Positions 1 to 13,865 of a stretch of DNA of 64,000 nt are shown here, one piece after another (positions within the stretch are counted from its first letter, which is position 1; each line of letters opens with the position of its first letter). A model generated the notes under the pieces. The model searched no databases. It was not told where the DNA came from and was given only the letters and a program-made list of their open reading frames with translations. Made by a program: the position numbers and the translations under genes. Source of the DNA: Chrysomallon squamiferum (taxonomy: Eukaryota > Mollusca > Gastropoda > Neomphalida > Peltospiridae); NCBI GenBank assembly GCA_012295275.1, contig CM022665.1, forward strand, positions 2,189,167-2,253,166. Direction: 5' to 3'.

Positions 1-79
1 CCTTGTTCCTCTGCTACTTCAAAATAATAACAATAATAATAATAATTCATCTTCTTCTTCATCATCATCATCATCATCA

Positions 80-120
<41 letters not shown>

Positions 121-1705
121 GGAAATATTATATCTAACGTTTAAGATCTGAAGCATGGGGTACTGGTGGGATAACAGTACGTAAAACAGAACTATACACA
201 CTCTAAATCATTCTGAGTCAAAGTTATATTTCTGTTATGTTTAAAAGATGGAAGCAGCCAGCAGTTATAACACCAGAAAAGAATATACATCATTTATCTC
301 CTATTTTATTCATACATAGATATCTACGTTCTGAATAGAATTTTATGAAAATTAATTTTATCTGAGCTTTATTTGCGTTCCCTTATTAATAGTTTGGGAG
401 AGTGATTTACAGTGTTCCGAATTATTCTGGGCTTAACAGAATTACAGCTGTTAACCACGCGTAAAAGACTTAAGTCCTGACAATAGGTGTACGACTGTAA
501 TAGTACATTCCAGTTAAAATGTATTAAAAGTGTTAAGAAGACAAATCTGTATTGTATTTGTAATTATTTCTCGGATTTCAGAAGTATCATTTCGTTTTGA
601 TACAAAAGTAAAGGTGTGACTGTTCGCAGAAAATAAATAAATAAACAAACAAATGAATAAATGCTAATTTAAACGATACAGGTAAATAAATGGTTTTAAA
701 TCGCTTAACAAGATCCAGATATATATACGCGACACGTCGGTTTGAGTAAATCACGGTTTTTCCACGCATCCCTCGCGAGAATAAAACAAACATGTTTTGT
801 TCTTTAGCTTTTTTTCTCAAGTTCTATTGTCCGAGTTTCATTGTTGTTTCTTTTGTCACTGAAAACCCGTCAACAGTTTACAAACGAAAAGCAGTGATTT
901 TCTGCTTCTGCGTGCCGCCGAAGAAAGCTTTTGTGAAACGGATCGCGTATATCTCGGGAAGGGGTCATTTACTTGTGAAACGCGAACCGTCGCGGTAATT
1001 CGGGCAGGTGCTGAGACGGACTCAAATCGCCTCATTAGTCGAGGAAGGAGGGCTTGATATAAACCAGACTCAGATTCCGCCGATAGATTCTCGTTTGTGA
1101 ATGTTTTATGTTCTTCGACACTTCCCAAAACGACAGAATTATCTGCCGTTGACAGTAGAGTCAGATATCTTGTTAGATAAAACGGATCGGGAGGAAAACG
1201 GGGGGGGGAGGAAAAGAGTGTAACTTTACCAGATATGATAGCGAGGAAACAAAGAAAAAAATAATACAGCCAAAGCGAAGACTGATGATTAATTTTCAAG
1301 TTAAACTCGTGTATAGGAAGAAAAGATAAACGTTGAGAGGGAAAAACGTTCAAGAAGATGGTAGACTGTAAATATCACACATACACACACACACATACAC
1401 ACAGTCTACGTGTATATATAATTAAATGAATAACATATAATGAGTAAGTAACCATTCATTACACTATATACGTGCGTACACCTACTATTATTTATGTTAG
1501 TAAATTTGTTTCTCATTATTGTTATTGTTGTTGCTGTTGCTACAAACAAACAACACCTCAAAATAAGACAACAAACACGCACGCACACACGCACGCATAC
1601 GTAAAACCGTGCAAAATTTTATTTTGATGTTGACAAACTCTTACAAATAATCATTAAAAGACATAAAAGTATAAATAAGCACAAAATAATCAAACAACAA
1701 TTTAA

Positions 1706-1750
<45 letters not shown>

Positions 1751-2175
1751 GTTGTGAGGTTTAAGTTTACGCCTGAAAACATCATTTTCCGCTTATCAGT
1801 TTCCGTTTTGGGGAGTGAAGACAAAAAAGCAGTGTAAGGGAAATAACTCGTGATAACTAGAAAAAAATATCCCTTTATCCAACCTCGCTCTTTCTACTAA
1901 TGACAGTTTGTCTTTCCTAATTTTTGTTTTTTTCATTTATTACTTTTTTAAATAAATGATTTTTAATTATTTTCTGTTAGAATAAATAGCTTTAAAATAA
2001 AAATTTAAATAATCCTAATAAATTCACTACTACTGCTGCTGCCACATTTACAGTTTACTTTGACCAATACTATTATTATTACTACTATTGTTACTTTTCA
2101 ACTAATACAATTTACTACTACTAATACTGTTACTGTTGTTACTATTACAATTACTACTACTAGTAGTATGACTAG

Positions 2176-2207
<32 letters not shown>

Positions 2208-2870
2208 AGTGTGGCACTACAATACGACCAGTAATAACAAAGGTTTTTTTTTTTTTTTTGTGCGTGGATAGAAGTTAGGTGTATATACTGAAATGGGTCT
2301 ATAGATATTTGTGTAGGTTTATTTTTTTTATTGTCGAGAACCATACAGTTATTATCATCGTCGTCATCAGTATCATAATCATCATTCTTCATATTATCAT
2401 CAGTAATTTCTATTTTATGTCCTTAATTACATGATGTATTTTAAGATATTGATGGTATTGTTTGTTGTTGTTGTTTTTTGTTTTTTATTGTTGTTTGTTG
2501 TTTCTTCTTTTTTTGGGGGGGGGATTGCGGTTGTTATGGATCTCAGAAAGAGACAGTGATAAAGAAGAAAAAATATCTGTGTGTTTCAGCAGAAAACGAG
2601 GAAAGTTTTGAAGATGCTCGCTAAAGATGTGCTTGGTAACAGTTTGGAGTTTTAATACTATTTTTGAAATCTATATTCAACACAGACAACAACTAATCCC
2701 CAAATATTTTCTTTTGTAGACCTTGAAGTTACGTGCAATTATAACGAGAAAATATCTCAAAATACCTTTTATTAGCTTCAACAGAATTGACAGAAGGGGA
2801 AAAAAAAAAAAAAAAAAAAAAAGTAAAATGGCTGTTATTTGAAATTAAAAATACTCCAAGAATCTGAGAG
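1..2870. other. Gene-poor AT-rich stretch with microsatellites
   Basis: No gene is supported here. Simple repeats are visible: mixed TAA/TCA/TTA trinucleotides at about 24-120, an ATA array at about 1707-1748, ACT triplets at about 2140-2207 and a poly-A run at about 2799-2822. A more GC-rich and CpG-rich patch at about 890-1070 contains opposing open frames on both strands (a 165-codon one on the minus strand). Neither shows a domain, signal peptide or splice context that I recognise. Confidence 0.5.
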
Positions 2871-4110
2871 AGAATTACGTAAGCTGGACACGTCTTGCTG
2901 AGAGTACAGAAGGGCAGGTCAGATAATCATTATCCCATTTCAGCGGAACTGTTCAATATGGCGGCCGTCACCTCTCAGAAATTGACCACAGCTAGTCTCG
3001 GCTCTCGTCGACCCACTCCAAGGACAGATGTGTCCGAATAACATGCAGGAGAAGTAGATTCCAACACAATCACTCTATTTGAATGTCATAAACCCGTCTC
3101 ACCAGCACCTCTTCACGATATATCAATGTAAATTATATTTGGGCACGCCAGCTCTTCGAGTGATCAAACTGAATTACGGCACGACGGCTCTGTGTGTCCC
3201 AATTACCCCCGCGTCGGAGTCGGCAAGCGCGCTCCCGCGGCCAACGTTCTCAGGTGCCCAGCTTCAAGTAATGCCTCATAACCATCTTAAGCTTTGCATT
3301 CTTCAATTGATTTGATTTATATTCGTTTTTGATTCATTCAAACTTCTGTCTAATTGCACAAACAAATTCGATTTTTCGAGCGCGGCGAGAAAAGCGAGAC
3401 CCATCGGGCAAGAGTAATTCGTTTAGCAGAGTCAAGTGCTTCAGCGCACGTTTACATAACGCAATTTTGCCGCAAGACGGCCAGTTTCTTCAGCATCTCT
3501 TTGTCGCATGGGCAGCCGTTAGAATCCGGCCAACCGGTACAAATACCGTTAATTCGAATAGTTGAACGGGTTGTGGTCAGAAATTGATAAAAGCGCCACT
3601 GTCTCAGGAAAGAAAAAAAAAAAAAAGCAATAAGCGAACCTTCAGTTGGGAAGAATGAGCAAAAAAAAAAAGGGAGGGGGGAGGGATTGGCGAACCAGAA
3701 AGATTTAGCGACCTTTTAAAAAAATGAAAGAGAAAGGAGAGAGAGAAAAAAAATAAAGAAAAGAAAAACACTTTTTAATGTAAATTACTAAAAGCCGCTT
3801 GCTTTCGCAATGAAGAATCCTTTTTAAATTTCACAGGGTGACAAAAATGTCGGCGGTCGAAGCTTTCAGCGCGGGAACCGGAGCGTGAACGTCTGAATAA
3901 AGGAACGACAATGCAATCCAAGGAACGGAGATTGGCAACGGCCGTCGTTTTGCGCTAATCTTTTTTGCTCGAAAACACGTCTTCCGCCGATTTTATCTTC
4001 TGTGCGAGCGAGGATCAGTGGCGACAAAATGCGTAATGTCATATTGTTTGAATAAAACGCTTCTCTACGAGACCTCGCAGAATGGCTGGGCTTTAGCCAC
4101 GTTCACAGAT
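2870..4110. promoter_or_regulatory. CpG-rich island, candidate promoter region
   Basis: This segment of about 1.2 kb is clearly richer in G+C and CpG than its flanks, for example around 2950-3020, 3160-3250, 3370-3560 and 3840-4100. It contains an ATGGCGGCC motif at 2958, similar to the YY1-type element often found at animal transcription starts. The frame opened by that ATG runs only 27 codons. Several short overlapping open frames in different registers argue against coding. I infer a promoter or 5' exon region of an unseen gene; direction is unknown. Confidence 0.35.
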
Positions 4111-4632
4111 TACGTTTCTCAACCACAAAAAAAAAAAAAAAAAAAATATAAAAAAAAAAAAAAAAAAAAGAAATACGTGTCAGAGAGGAGTATAGCTGAT
4201 ATTTGATATCTGGAGAGTGAAAAACATTTTAAATAAGAGAAAAAAAAAAAGTAAGAAAAATATATATAAAAAAAAAAAAAAAAAAAAGATTTTTTAAAAG
4301 AAAATTTCAGAAAGCTTCTTTCTGTTTGTGGATTTCTTTTGCTGTGCGTATAGATGTAACTCATAAGATAAAAAAAAAAAAAAAAAAAAAAAATTAGAAA
4401 ACAAATTTTTTTTTCACAATCATCTTACTTTGAAAAGCGAGCATTTTGGATAAATATAGTAAGTCTGTATAATTATTTTTACTGAAACATAAAAAAATAT
4501 TTTTATTTAAAATTATATGCATTATAACCCAGAATTAGACAATTAAGATAGAGAACAAATAGTTAATAGAAATATTTGTCTATTTACGTTTTATTTATTT
4601 ATATATTGTTTATTTCAATTATGAATTTAAAA

Positions 4633-4686
<54 letters not shown>

Positions 4687-5711
4687 TATTTATTATTATT
4701 GTACTGAGATGTTTTTATTATTTTGCTGGGTTTTTTTTTGGGGGGGGTGTTTGTTTTTTCTTATCTTTTTGTTTGTTTGGTTTTTCGCGGTTGTTGTTCG
4801 ATCAAAACAAACTGTGTCCACATTAAACTGAAAGTAAATAATCGTCACAGTTTGACTGTCCTCAGCAAAATTATTTTCAGTATTTATTACAAATCTGTGA
4901 ATGCATTCAACAAAAACATTTTTTTTATTTTTTCTTCTTTCTTTATTTTTAGTCACCAAACGTTCTCTAATACTATACTTGAACTGTTGGAGGGTAAAAA
5001 AAAAAAAGAAGGAAATTAAACCATTGTGGTGTTTTTTAGCTTTAGGGATTGACAAATCAGTATTTATTGTGCAGGAGTCCTTTTGCTTGCATGAGTAAAG
5101 CGAACGATAAAAATTATGATTCATCGGGACAGAAATTTGTGTTAGAAAGTTTTTAAGTTGACTGGAACTACACGTGAACGACTTGTGAAGAACATGTAAT
5201 TATTTTTACTTAACTTGCATGTTACAGAGGTGTTTTAAGTTACGATAACATCTTTTCAAATTATTTTATTTTATTTTTACATTCAGAAGAAATGTTTTAT
5301 TTAAAGATGCATTTGGCATTTTTATAATTAATTTTTTTTTAAATTTTTATATCCGTATGACACAATTTGTTGTTAACTAAAATAAAAATAAAATTATTAT
5401 ATTACCTAGGAAACTGGTGAAAAAGAATTTCCTCAGTTCAAGAACAACAACAAATACTATTACTGTTGCTGCTACTACTACCACTGATCATAATAATAAT
5501 AATAATAATAATAATAAACGATTTTAAACATCAAGGAAAAAGATAATTTTTACTTCTGAAAATTATTTGCCAATATATACTAATTTAGAAGCAAATATTT
5601 TATTATTATACTTGTTCATTACGATGTTATATTAATAAAGAAAGAAAGAAGGGAAGGTATGTGTGTGTCTGTGTGTGTATATATAACACACACACATATA
5701 CATATACACAT

Positions 5712-5789
<78 letters not shown>
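4111..5789. other. Low-complexity AT-rich stretch
   Basis: Only simple sequence is seen: repeated poly-A runs at 4126-4390, a TTA array at about 4637-4700, an AAT array at about 5490-5517 and a GA array at about 5715-5785. No exon could be supported on either strand. Confidence 0.6.
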
Positions 5790-6893
5790 GGAATTTTTCC
5801 GAAATGACAAAAACACTTGAACGAAAGAGATATTGAAGACTCGATGAACATTTTAGACGAAAATGGATAAGAAATTTTATGGGGACTCAGTCTTTTTATA
5901 TGATTAACTCACTTAAAACAAGACGAAGAAAAAAGCAACACTAAAGTTTTCATTACATTTAAATAAGATTTAACCATAAATTTATAATAATCTCGTTATG
6001 GAAGGGATGTTTTGCCACAAATATTACCCATAAAATAACATTAAACATCGAAGTTTTATTTTTATTCAGAAGTATTCTGTAGTACAAAATAGTCCAAATT
6101 AGGTGGTCTTATTTTATTTATTTATTTTTTATTTTATTTTGCTATATAGCTTCAGTTACATCACATTTTATGTTAATGTATAACGTTTCTGAGTACGGCA
6201 GAAAAGGAATGTTTTCTAAATAATTCATATAATTATGTAATATTCGTAAAGAAGGTTTCATGTTTTTAATGGTACGAACGGTAACTCGTGAACCAGTCTT
6301 GACATGTTTTGTCTCCCTTGTATAAGTAACGTTTTCTGGGGTAGCTTGGAACAAGGATCACCATAAATAATAAATAAATAAAACTCCATTAATTTAAATT
6401 TTCTTTAATTACTCATCATGTTTCTCCACGTACATCATCTGAAAGTAATAGTTAAACTGAATAAATAACAGCAAGTGAATACATCTAAAACCAAATTTGT
6501 TACAAGAAATCAACTACAACTACAACTGCTACACAGTTTGAAATACCACTACTACAGTTACTACCACTATCACCACCACCACTACCACTACTGCTACTAC
6601 TATCACCAGCTACACCACCACCACCATCACTAGTATACTACTACTTTTACGACTACCGCCAAATCTATAACTACTACTGCAGCCACTGTTTCTATTACTA
6701 CTACTACTGTGACCACTATTCTAGTACCTCTACGACTGCTACCACCACTACACGTACCAATCTTTCCTTCCGAAAGGATATTAGTTAATAGTGAATTCAT
6801 AAAAAACATTTCTTAACCATGTTCGTCTAAAATGTTCATCGAGTCTTCAGTCTCTCTTTCGTTCATGTGTTTTTGTCATTTCGGAAAAATTCC
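5790..6893. repeat. Inverted-repeat pair enclosing about 0.9 kb (foldback or MITE-like)
   Basis: The arm at 5790-5878 reappears as its reverse complement at 6806-6893 with only a few mismatches. Both outer ends begin with GGAATTTTTCC. The enclosed 0.9 kb is AT-rich with an ACT/ACC triplet tract at about 6490-6760 and no recognisable transposase. This is the shape of a non-autonomous terminal-inverted-repeat or foldback element. The left arm abuts a GA microsatellite, and I could not define a target-site duplication. Confidence 0.6.
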
Positions 6894-7687
6894 ATAAAGT
6901 TATCGTCAGCCATGTTTGTCTCAACATCTCTTCCTACAGAGAGAAATACAGAAATGTTTTCTTTATCCTTCAGTAGCTGTGTTTTATGTCTAAATGCCTC
7001 TTATAATTTGATTATAATTTAAAATATTGATATTCCTAAACTACATCAAAACTGTAACAAAACTACATCAAAATTTGAAAAAATATAATTTTTTTTAGTC
7101 AATACTTATTTTTAGATAAAATCTCTCAATAAAATTTCTTTTTATATACAATTTGCATACAGCCGGTTATACATATAAACGACCAGTATACATGATAAGT
7201 ATTTTCTGAGAAAAAATAACTAATGTTGAAATTAGGAACAGTATTACTGACAGCATGATAAACAAGTGTTCAATATTTTAAGTTAAACAAATAAAACATC
7301 AAGTATTCTAAATGTGTGTGTCTGTAACAGACAGGAACAGATTCTGTGCTAGCGTGACGTTTAATGGTCACTAGGATCAACCCCACCCTCTTCTGTGAGC
7401 AACCAGTAATATATAAATTTTTCTGTCGAAGATTCCGAGGAACGTAAGAAGCGGGTGATATCTCACAAAAACACATAAACTAAACAATCGTAATTGAAAA
7501 AAAAAAAATAATGATCAGTAAGAATATAAAAAAAAAAAAAAAACCAGCTGTTAAAACATCATAAGACTAGAGATGGAAAACGTACATTGAACAGACGTGA
7601 ATGCTGCATAGAAATGATCAGAATGCTTTCATTTGTACAACTTGTGACTTTGCTAAAGACGTTTGTTCTAGAGCTAGAAAGGTTTAC

Positions 7688-7850
7688 CTTTGCGTGGTGG
7701 GGCGATTTTCCCCATGGGACCAACTAGTATCCTTGGGTGACGACCCCAGTGAAACCAACGAACATATCTAAAACGATATCGTGTTCTCCGAGCTGAAGAT
7801 TCTTGTAGAACAAAAACTGACAACAGCGCAAGAAGAAAAACGAGCTTCAT
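7688..7850 (-). CDS. Candidate secreted cationic peptide, first coding exon
   Basis: On the minus strand an ATG at 7850 opens 54 codons. They begin with a textbook signal peptide (MKLVFLLALLSVFVLQESSA, about residues 1-20). The predicted mature part is strongly basic and aromatic, rich in Arg, His, Trp and Tyr, with no Cys. The frame ends at a good donor (AAAG followed by gtaaac, exon end 7688, phase 1), so more exons should lie at lower coordinates. A possible continuation with an acceptor-like CAG lies near 7430, but I could not join it confidently. I do not recognise the family. The composition resembles secreted host-defence or matrix peptides, which is only a compositional remark. It could also be a chance signal-like frame. 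Confidence 0.45.
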
Positions 7851-8413
7851 CTGAAGAATTTATATTATATTAACAAAAAATATATACATATCAACATTAA
7901 TAATTATAATAACAATAACAACAACAACAACAACAACAACAATAATAATAACAAAACAGCAATAAAAATTATAATGTTAGTAACAAAGACGACGACGACA
8001 ACAGCATCAACAACAACAACAATAATAATGGATACATATTTACTGTTGAACACTATAAAGATGTCCATCAATATGACTTAGCCAAATACTAACAGAACAT
8101 TTTAAAAGCTGTTTTAAATAAGTCTTTTCTGTCTTTAATTTGTAATTAATGTTTTAAACAAATATACAGTATAAAAGTAATGAATTAAAGACTAATTTTT
8201 ACCTGTTCTTTTATTATTTGGTCAAACAAATTTACATGTTTGTTTGTGCCGTTACCTAGTCCCTGCTGTAACTTCTACTACAAAGTTTGCCACTGATGTT
8301 GATAATTAATTTAATTAATTTTGTTGTTCTAGATTTCTCTAAGTCTTGAATATAACCAAATACAGTGGCTTAGAAATGTGCAAAAATAATTTGCATGTAC
8401 ATTAATGTGTCAC

Positions 8414-8507
<94 letters not shown>

Positions 8508-9514
8508 CCAAGAGTTTATGTAGGAGTGAAAGAGAGAGAGAGAGAGCTGTTTGTTACCTTTTCATCCAGTTAGTTCAATAATGGTTAAACAGGTCAGAAA
8601 ATAATGCTTTATCTATTACAGGTGTCAGCTACAAATGTTACATTGAAAAAAAAAAAAAAAAAAAAAAAAAAACCGAACATTATCACAATTAAAGTGTTAA
8701 ATCCTGAACCGATGAGAAACAGCTTGTTGAATCTAGGACATTAACTACACGAAATAAAAGCTTACGAGACTATATTTTAAATTCATCATGACTGTTGATC
8801 AGCACTGAGAAATAAAACACGGAAAAACAACGGTTGCGCTCGTAGTTTAAACATCGTTTATTGAACTTCGGAAACTCCTGAATTGGAAATCGAAACTGTG
8901 GGATCGAACCAAACTTGCACGCATTTTTCAGGTGGTCGTAGTTTAACCGATGTATGAGAATGAAGTTGTCCCGATTATTTTACAGACGATGTCTTGCTTT
9001 CTTGGAACCCTACCCACTTTCAAAACTGTAATGTGATCAAGCCATTTTTTCTGAACTCGACAGGTATCCTAGGCTACCTCGTTATCACACAATAAACATC
9101 TTTAAGTAAAAAAACAATTAATTTTGGCCAACAGTAATTTATTATTTCATATTAATTAATTATTAATACCTTTGATTGCACAGTAATAATGTATTTTATC
9201 TGTAGATAATATAAATAGAATTTATTAAAGATGTTTCAGAGGAATCGATTTCACCTAAAGTACATGCTGAACAAGAGAAGAAAAAATGCATGTATCCATA
9301 TAGATAAACATGCATACATAGATCCATATGTAAAAACTCAGAGAGGTTTGTCTGTTTAAATTTATGTGTGTATATTTCAGTATGTATATTTACATACACA
9401 AATATACATGTATATAAACAGATACCTATCCAAGCTGAACAATTTTTATTTTACTAAGATTAATTTTCATCTCTCTCTATTTTAGGAAAATATAACCTGA
9501 GAACTCTAATTAAT

Positions 9515-9559
<45 letters not shown>

Positions 9560-10614
9560 CACAAACAGAAACAGACACACTCACACAGACACAAATACAC
9601 ACACACACACACACACACACATTATTAATAAACTTACACCTCGAGGAAAGGTAGGTATGAAGTTTCGCTAATGATTCAAGTAATATACGTTTTATCAAAT
9701 ATTGTCTACAGACATCGGTTTAGGCTCTTTTACTACTTTGTTGACAACGAATAGTTCAGTGTTTTGTATTAGCAATCACTATTATATTTTAATCTCGTAT
9801 TTAACAAAGCTCGTGTTCATAATACGGAAATGTATACGTCACGGTAATACAAGCAGTAAAGATTACATTGAAAATAACACAGGCTATTTTTCTCTAAAAA
9901 AAACAACAACAAACTGTTAGCTATTGCACAACGTTTAAATTACTAAAATTTGAAGCAATCACTTCCTAGTGTTCCCTTCATGAACGATTTAAACGTCGAA
10001 GGACTGATTAATGTTCAAATCAATGTGCTTGAAAAAAAAATTTCAAAGATCAATGCTGGAAAGACTCATAATTATTGTGGAGTCGATAATTTTATAAAAC
10101 ACTTCAAAATTCAACACTCAAATCGAATCTTAATATAACCTTGACTTGTGAATTAGAACTTATCGTTTTATCAGTTTTCCTAATTAAACAACTAATCCCT
10201 GCAATATTTAGAGTTTGTTTATGTGAAACAATATCCATGATTAAAGGCAAATAGTCATCCTTAACATTCAATTATAATGCATCCGGTTACAAGCGTATGG
10301 ACAATAACATAATCACAGTGAAAATCAGATCAGTTAGAAGTCTGTTCCATTCACAAAGCAACGAAATGTGGGGCACAATGTACAGCAATAAACTGCTTGT
10401 TGATATTTTATCAGGAGAAGATCTGCCATGCAGTAAAAAGAATGAATTAATACTAAATAATTATTATTTACAAAAACCTCTCGAATAACTAACTTCATTT
10501 TATACTCCAAGAAGTTTGCCAGTAGCAGGTTCAGTTCGCTTATCAAAATATAATAACTTACTTTTAATAAGCAGCTCCGAATACATCAAAAGTTGCAGTT
10601 GTGAGTTTAACAGA

Positions 10615-10657
<43 letters not shown>

Positions 10658-11162
10658 TATCCTGTCTTCGCAAAATCCATCTCAACCTGTTCACCACGAA
10701 CACATATCCATGGAGGAATAAAATCTCCGTCATGAAGGAAAAAAAGAAAAAGAAAAAAAAACATTAAGGTATTCATCTCTTCCACGTAAGAGTCCCTCTA
10801 TCTCTCTTTGTCAACCAGCAGTTGAATTAAAGTAATAGTATTTTTCAAACTTCTTTTCAATATTCAAAAAGTTAATGTAATTATGTTTTACCTTCCCAAC
10901 ACAAACGAATTTATTTTGTGTATTCCCATTAATCTCATGTCATTATTTATTAGACTGAAATCAAATTTTTATTCACGTGAAAAGCAAGAAAATTCGATCT
11001 ATTTAGAGCTGCTTTTTAAAAGTATTATGTTTTGATAAAAGAACTATTGGCAAAATTCTCAGTGTATAAAATTAAGTTAGTTAGTCGAGAGGACTTTGTA
11101 AATAATAATTATTTAATATTAATTATTTTTATCTCTAAATGCTAAAGATATATTATTATTAT

Positions 11163-11204
<42 letters not shown>

Positions 11205-12645
11205 TAATTTTTTTTTTTTAATGGATTACATGTTGAACGATCTTTGACAATTTATATAAAATATTTTTTACAATGAAGTCATTCGTTAGTTTCTGAATCA
11301 AATTATTGTTATGATATAAAACGTTTAAATTATTGCATTTCACACACACACACACGTGCATATAATAAGTAACGGTAACGCCTAGTAGTCATGCCTGCCA
11401 ATAGTCATACAGTTTAAACTAACACAAAATTCAAGACGGTGCACAACACTCTTGTCGGTAACCTCCCATTTGCTACACACCAGCCATGGCTGAGTGAACC
11501 ACTAATCACTTACCTTCTACCTAGCGTGCTGTAACAGAGTTATCTAACTAGTCGTTACACAATCAGCTCATGGAATAATAAAGCAAACCCCCAACTAACA
11601 ATAATTGAAAAATATTATTCACTTCTGTTTATTATAAATTCAGTCACCTAACACACAGAATTATTATTCATATTATAGTACCTATGAATGATGAATGTAG
11701 AACTAAGGTATATAATTATTACAGTATTACAGCGCATATCAATAAATAAATGTGTTCAGCCAAATTCAGCCGGTGGCTGTTCCACTTATGTTGTAGGGGT
11801 TTGTCTGCTTAGTTCCTAAGTTGAGAGTGAATCACAACTCTGTGTGCAGAATATGACACGTGTAACAAATGGGAGATAAAACAGTCACCGCCGTGTCGCG
11901 TACACTAATACTGGTATGGTTCGGACATGGAAGAAAAATGGAATGCTATGAATAAATTCTATTTATTTAGTAGAGAAGTTACCGAGATTCACGGGAATTC
12001 AGATCAACTTCGACATCTGATCCCAGCTAAAATATTTAATAATATCGCATTTCTCAAAATAATATCTGACAGCACAAATATATTCAGCATGACACATATT
12101 ACTAAAAATAATATATTAAAAAAAAGAAGCATATATATACTTGAGGACAAATGTATCTGTGATTACAAAGTTTTATAACACATATAATCAAAACACACTT
12201 TCATTACTAACTTACTAGCACAGCCCATCAAAAGGTTCTTCAATGGAGCAATTAGATTTAGCACAGGTGTGCATAGCGCACGTAATCCACCTGTCTGCCT
12301 CTCTGAGTGTATAACTAATGAACATAAATCTGTTTATCTAGTTTAAAATATTGTAATAGATAAATAAATAAATAAATAAATAAATTTAAAACAATAAATG
12401 ATATTTGAGATAACCATCTGTGTAGAAATACTGTGTACACGTAGTAGTTGTTCAGGACTGGGTAAAGATTTGACAAAACGAGTTGCACGCTTTTCATCAG
12501 TTAAATGCATCTGGGAACATGTCTGACAAAACGTGGGACCTTCCTTTTAAAAATCAATCTCTGAAAGATATTACAGAATTGTTCTTTTAATTATTTTTAT
12601 TTATTATTATTTGTATTTATTTATTTATTTTTGTTATTATTATTA

Positions 12646-12709
<64 letters not shown>

Positions 12710-13865
12710 TTTATTTATTATTAATTTTTTGGTAACTTAGGAGGTATTTTGTGAAACTGTTTATGCAAGGACATTTTTTTGTAATTAGCCATTTAAAGTG
12801 TTTTTCATTTATACATTTATAATCTTCAGCATCATTTCTCTTTCTTACGATTCTTTGCCACATCAAAACACGAATCTGTTGTACGACATGTACGCAAACA
12901 CACAGTAAAAAGTACCTGATGCCGGAGATACGCAGTCTCATTTTCTACACATCTCTCGTATCTGTGGAAAGTAGGTAATGATTATAGCAATAAACATGGC
13001 CGTAACTACACTGAGACAATTGAGGCAAATGCCTCTTACCAAAATTGACGAAGCTGTTGTTGTTGGTTTTTTTTTTTTTTTTTTTTAAAGGTTTTATTTT
13101 AAAAATACAACATATAAATCTCGATTCTAATAGAAACGATATCCACTAAATGAATTCATTTATGTCTACGTTTAGGGTTCGTGGTTGCGATGAAAAACAT
13201 AACTGACTCGGCGATTAAATGTTTTTGTCTCATTCAAAAATGAGTCTAGTTTCGGCCATGATAAAGATATATAATTTTAATTTCGTTTTGTTTTGTTTTC
13301 AATGACATCATACTCTTAAAATAAAATCGATATTGTTTGATTGACTTTTTCCTCAATGAATAGTCTTTTATTCATAAATGTTCTACTCTCTGTGTTATAA
13401 CACAATCCAGACAACATTAATTATTGACACCTTTATTTTATCTGTAGATAATATGAACAGAATTTATCAAAGATGTTTCAGAGGAATCGATTTTAACTGA
13501 AAGATATATTGAACAAGAGAAGAAAAAACAGCACATATGCATATAGGTGAACAGACATACATAGATACACACATACACACACACAGAAAGACATTTGTCT
13601 GTTTGTCTCAGCATATCAGTTTATATATATATAAACATATACAGGCATACATAGATACATAGATCATGCACATTAATAATACTGACAATCCAAGAAACTA
13701 TTCAGTCATTTCATGTAATGCATGTGACAGTAGTTACTGTGTGTAATCAATGAGAATCACGTCCAGGCGAAAGAAAGACAAACATTTGCATATCACCTAA
13801 ACTCTAAATAAATGTATTTGGGTAATTCACTTAAATTAAACATTCACTTGTTTTTACGTAACAAG
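7851..13865. other. Gene-poor stretch with microsatellites and a dispersed repeat pair
   Basis: No gene is supported. Visible features are ACA/AAC triplets at 7905-8030, a GA array at 8417-8503, AT and AC arrays at 9518-9621, poly-T runs at 10616-10656 and 11166-11199, and ATTT/TTA arrays at 12590-12720. A block of about 120 bp at about 9196-9316 recurs in the same orientation at about 13437-13562, beginning TTTATCTGTAGATAATAT in the first copy; it looks like a dispersed repeat family of unknown type. Confidence 0.5.

Noticed and set aside
856-1353. 165-codon open frame on the minus strand
   Set aside because: No domain, no signal peptide or splice context, and opposing frames are open in the same CpG-rich patch; treated as chance.
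3329-3587. Two overlapping plus-strand open frames in the CpG-rich island
   Set aside because: Different registers of the same DNA are both open, with no recognisable motif; GC-rich non-coding sequence is more likely.
8840-9080. tRNA-like or SINE-like words (GGTTCGATCCC on the minus strand, GTAGTTTAA repeats)
   Set aside because: A B-box-like word is present, but no A box at the right spacing and no cloverleaf could be drawn.
10297-10488. 63-codon plus-strand frame
   Set aside because: No motif, and it overlaps another frame of similar length on the other strand.
11927-12178. 83-codon plus-strand frame beginning MEEKWNAMNKF
   Set aside because: Late part is repetitive Ile/Asn/Lys typical of AT-rich non-coding DNA; no homology recognised.
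12711-12941. 76-codon minus-strand frame with a hydrophobic start
   Set aside because: The start is only weakly signal-like, composition is AT-driven, and no splice or domain support was found.
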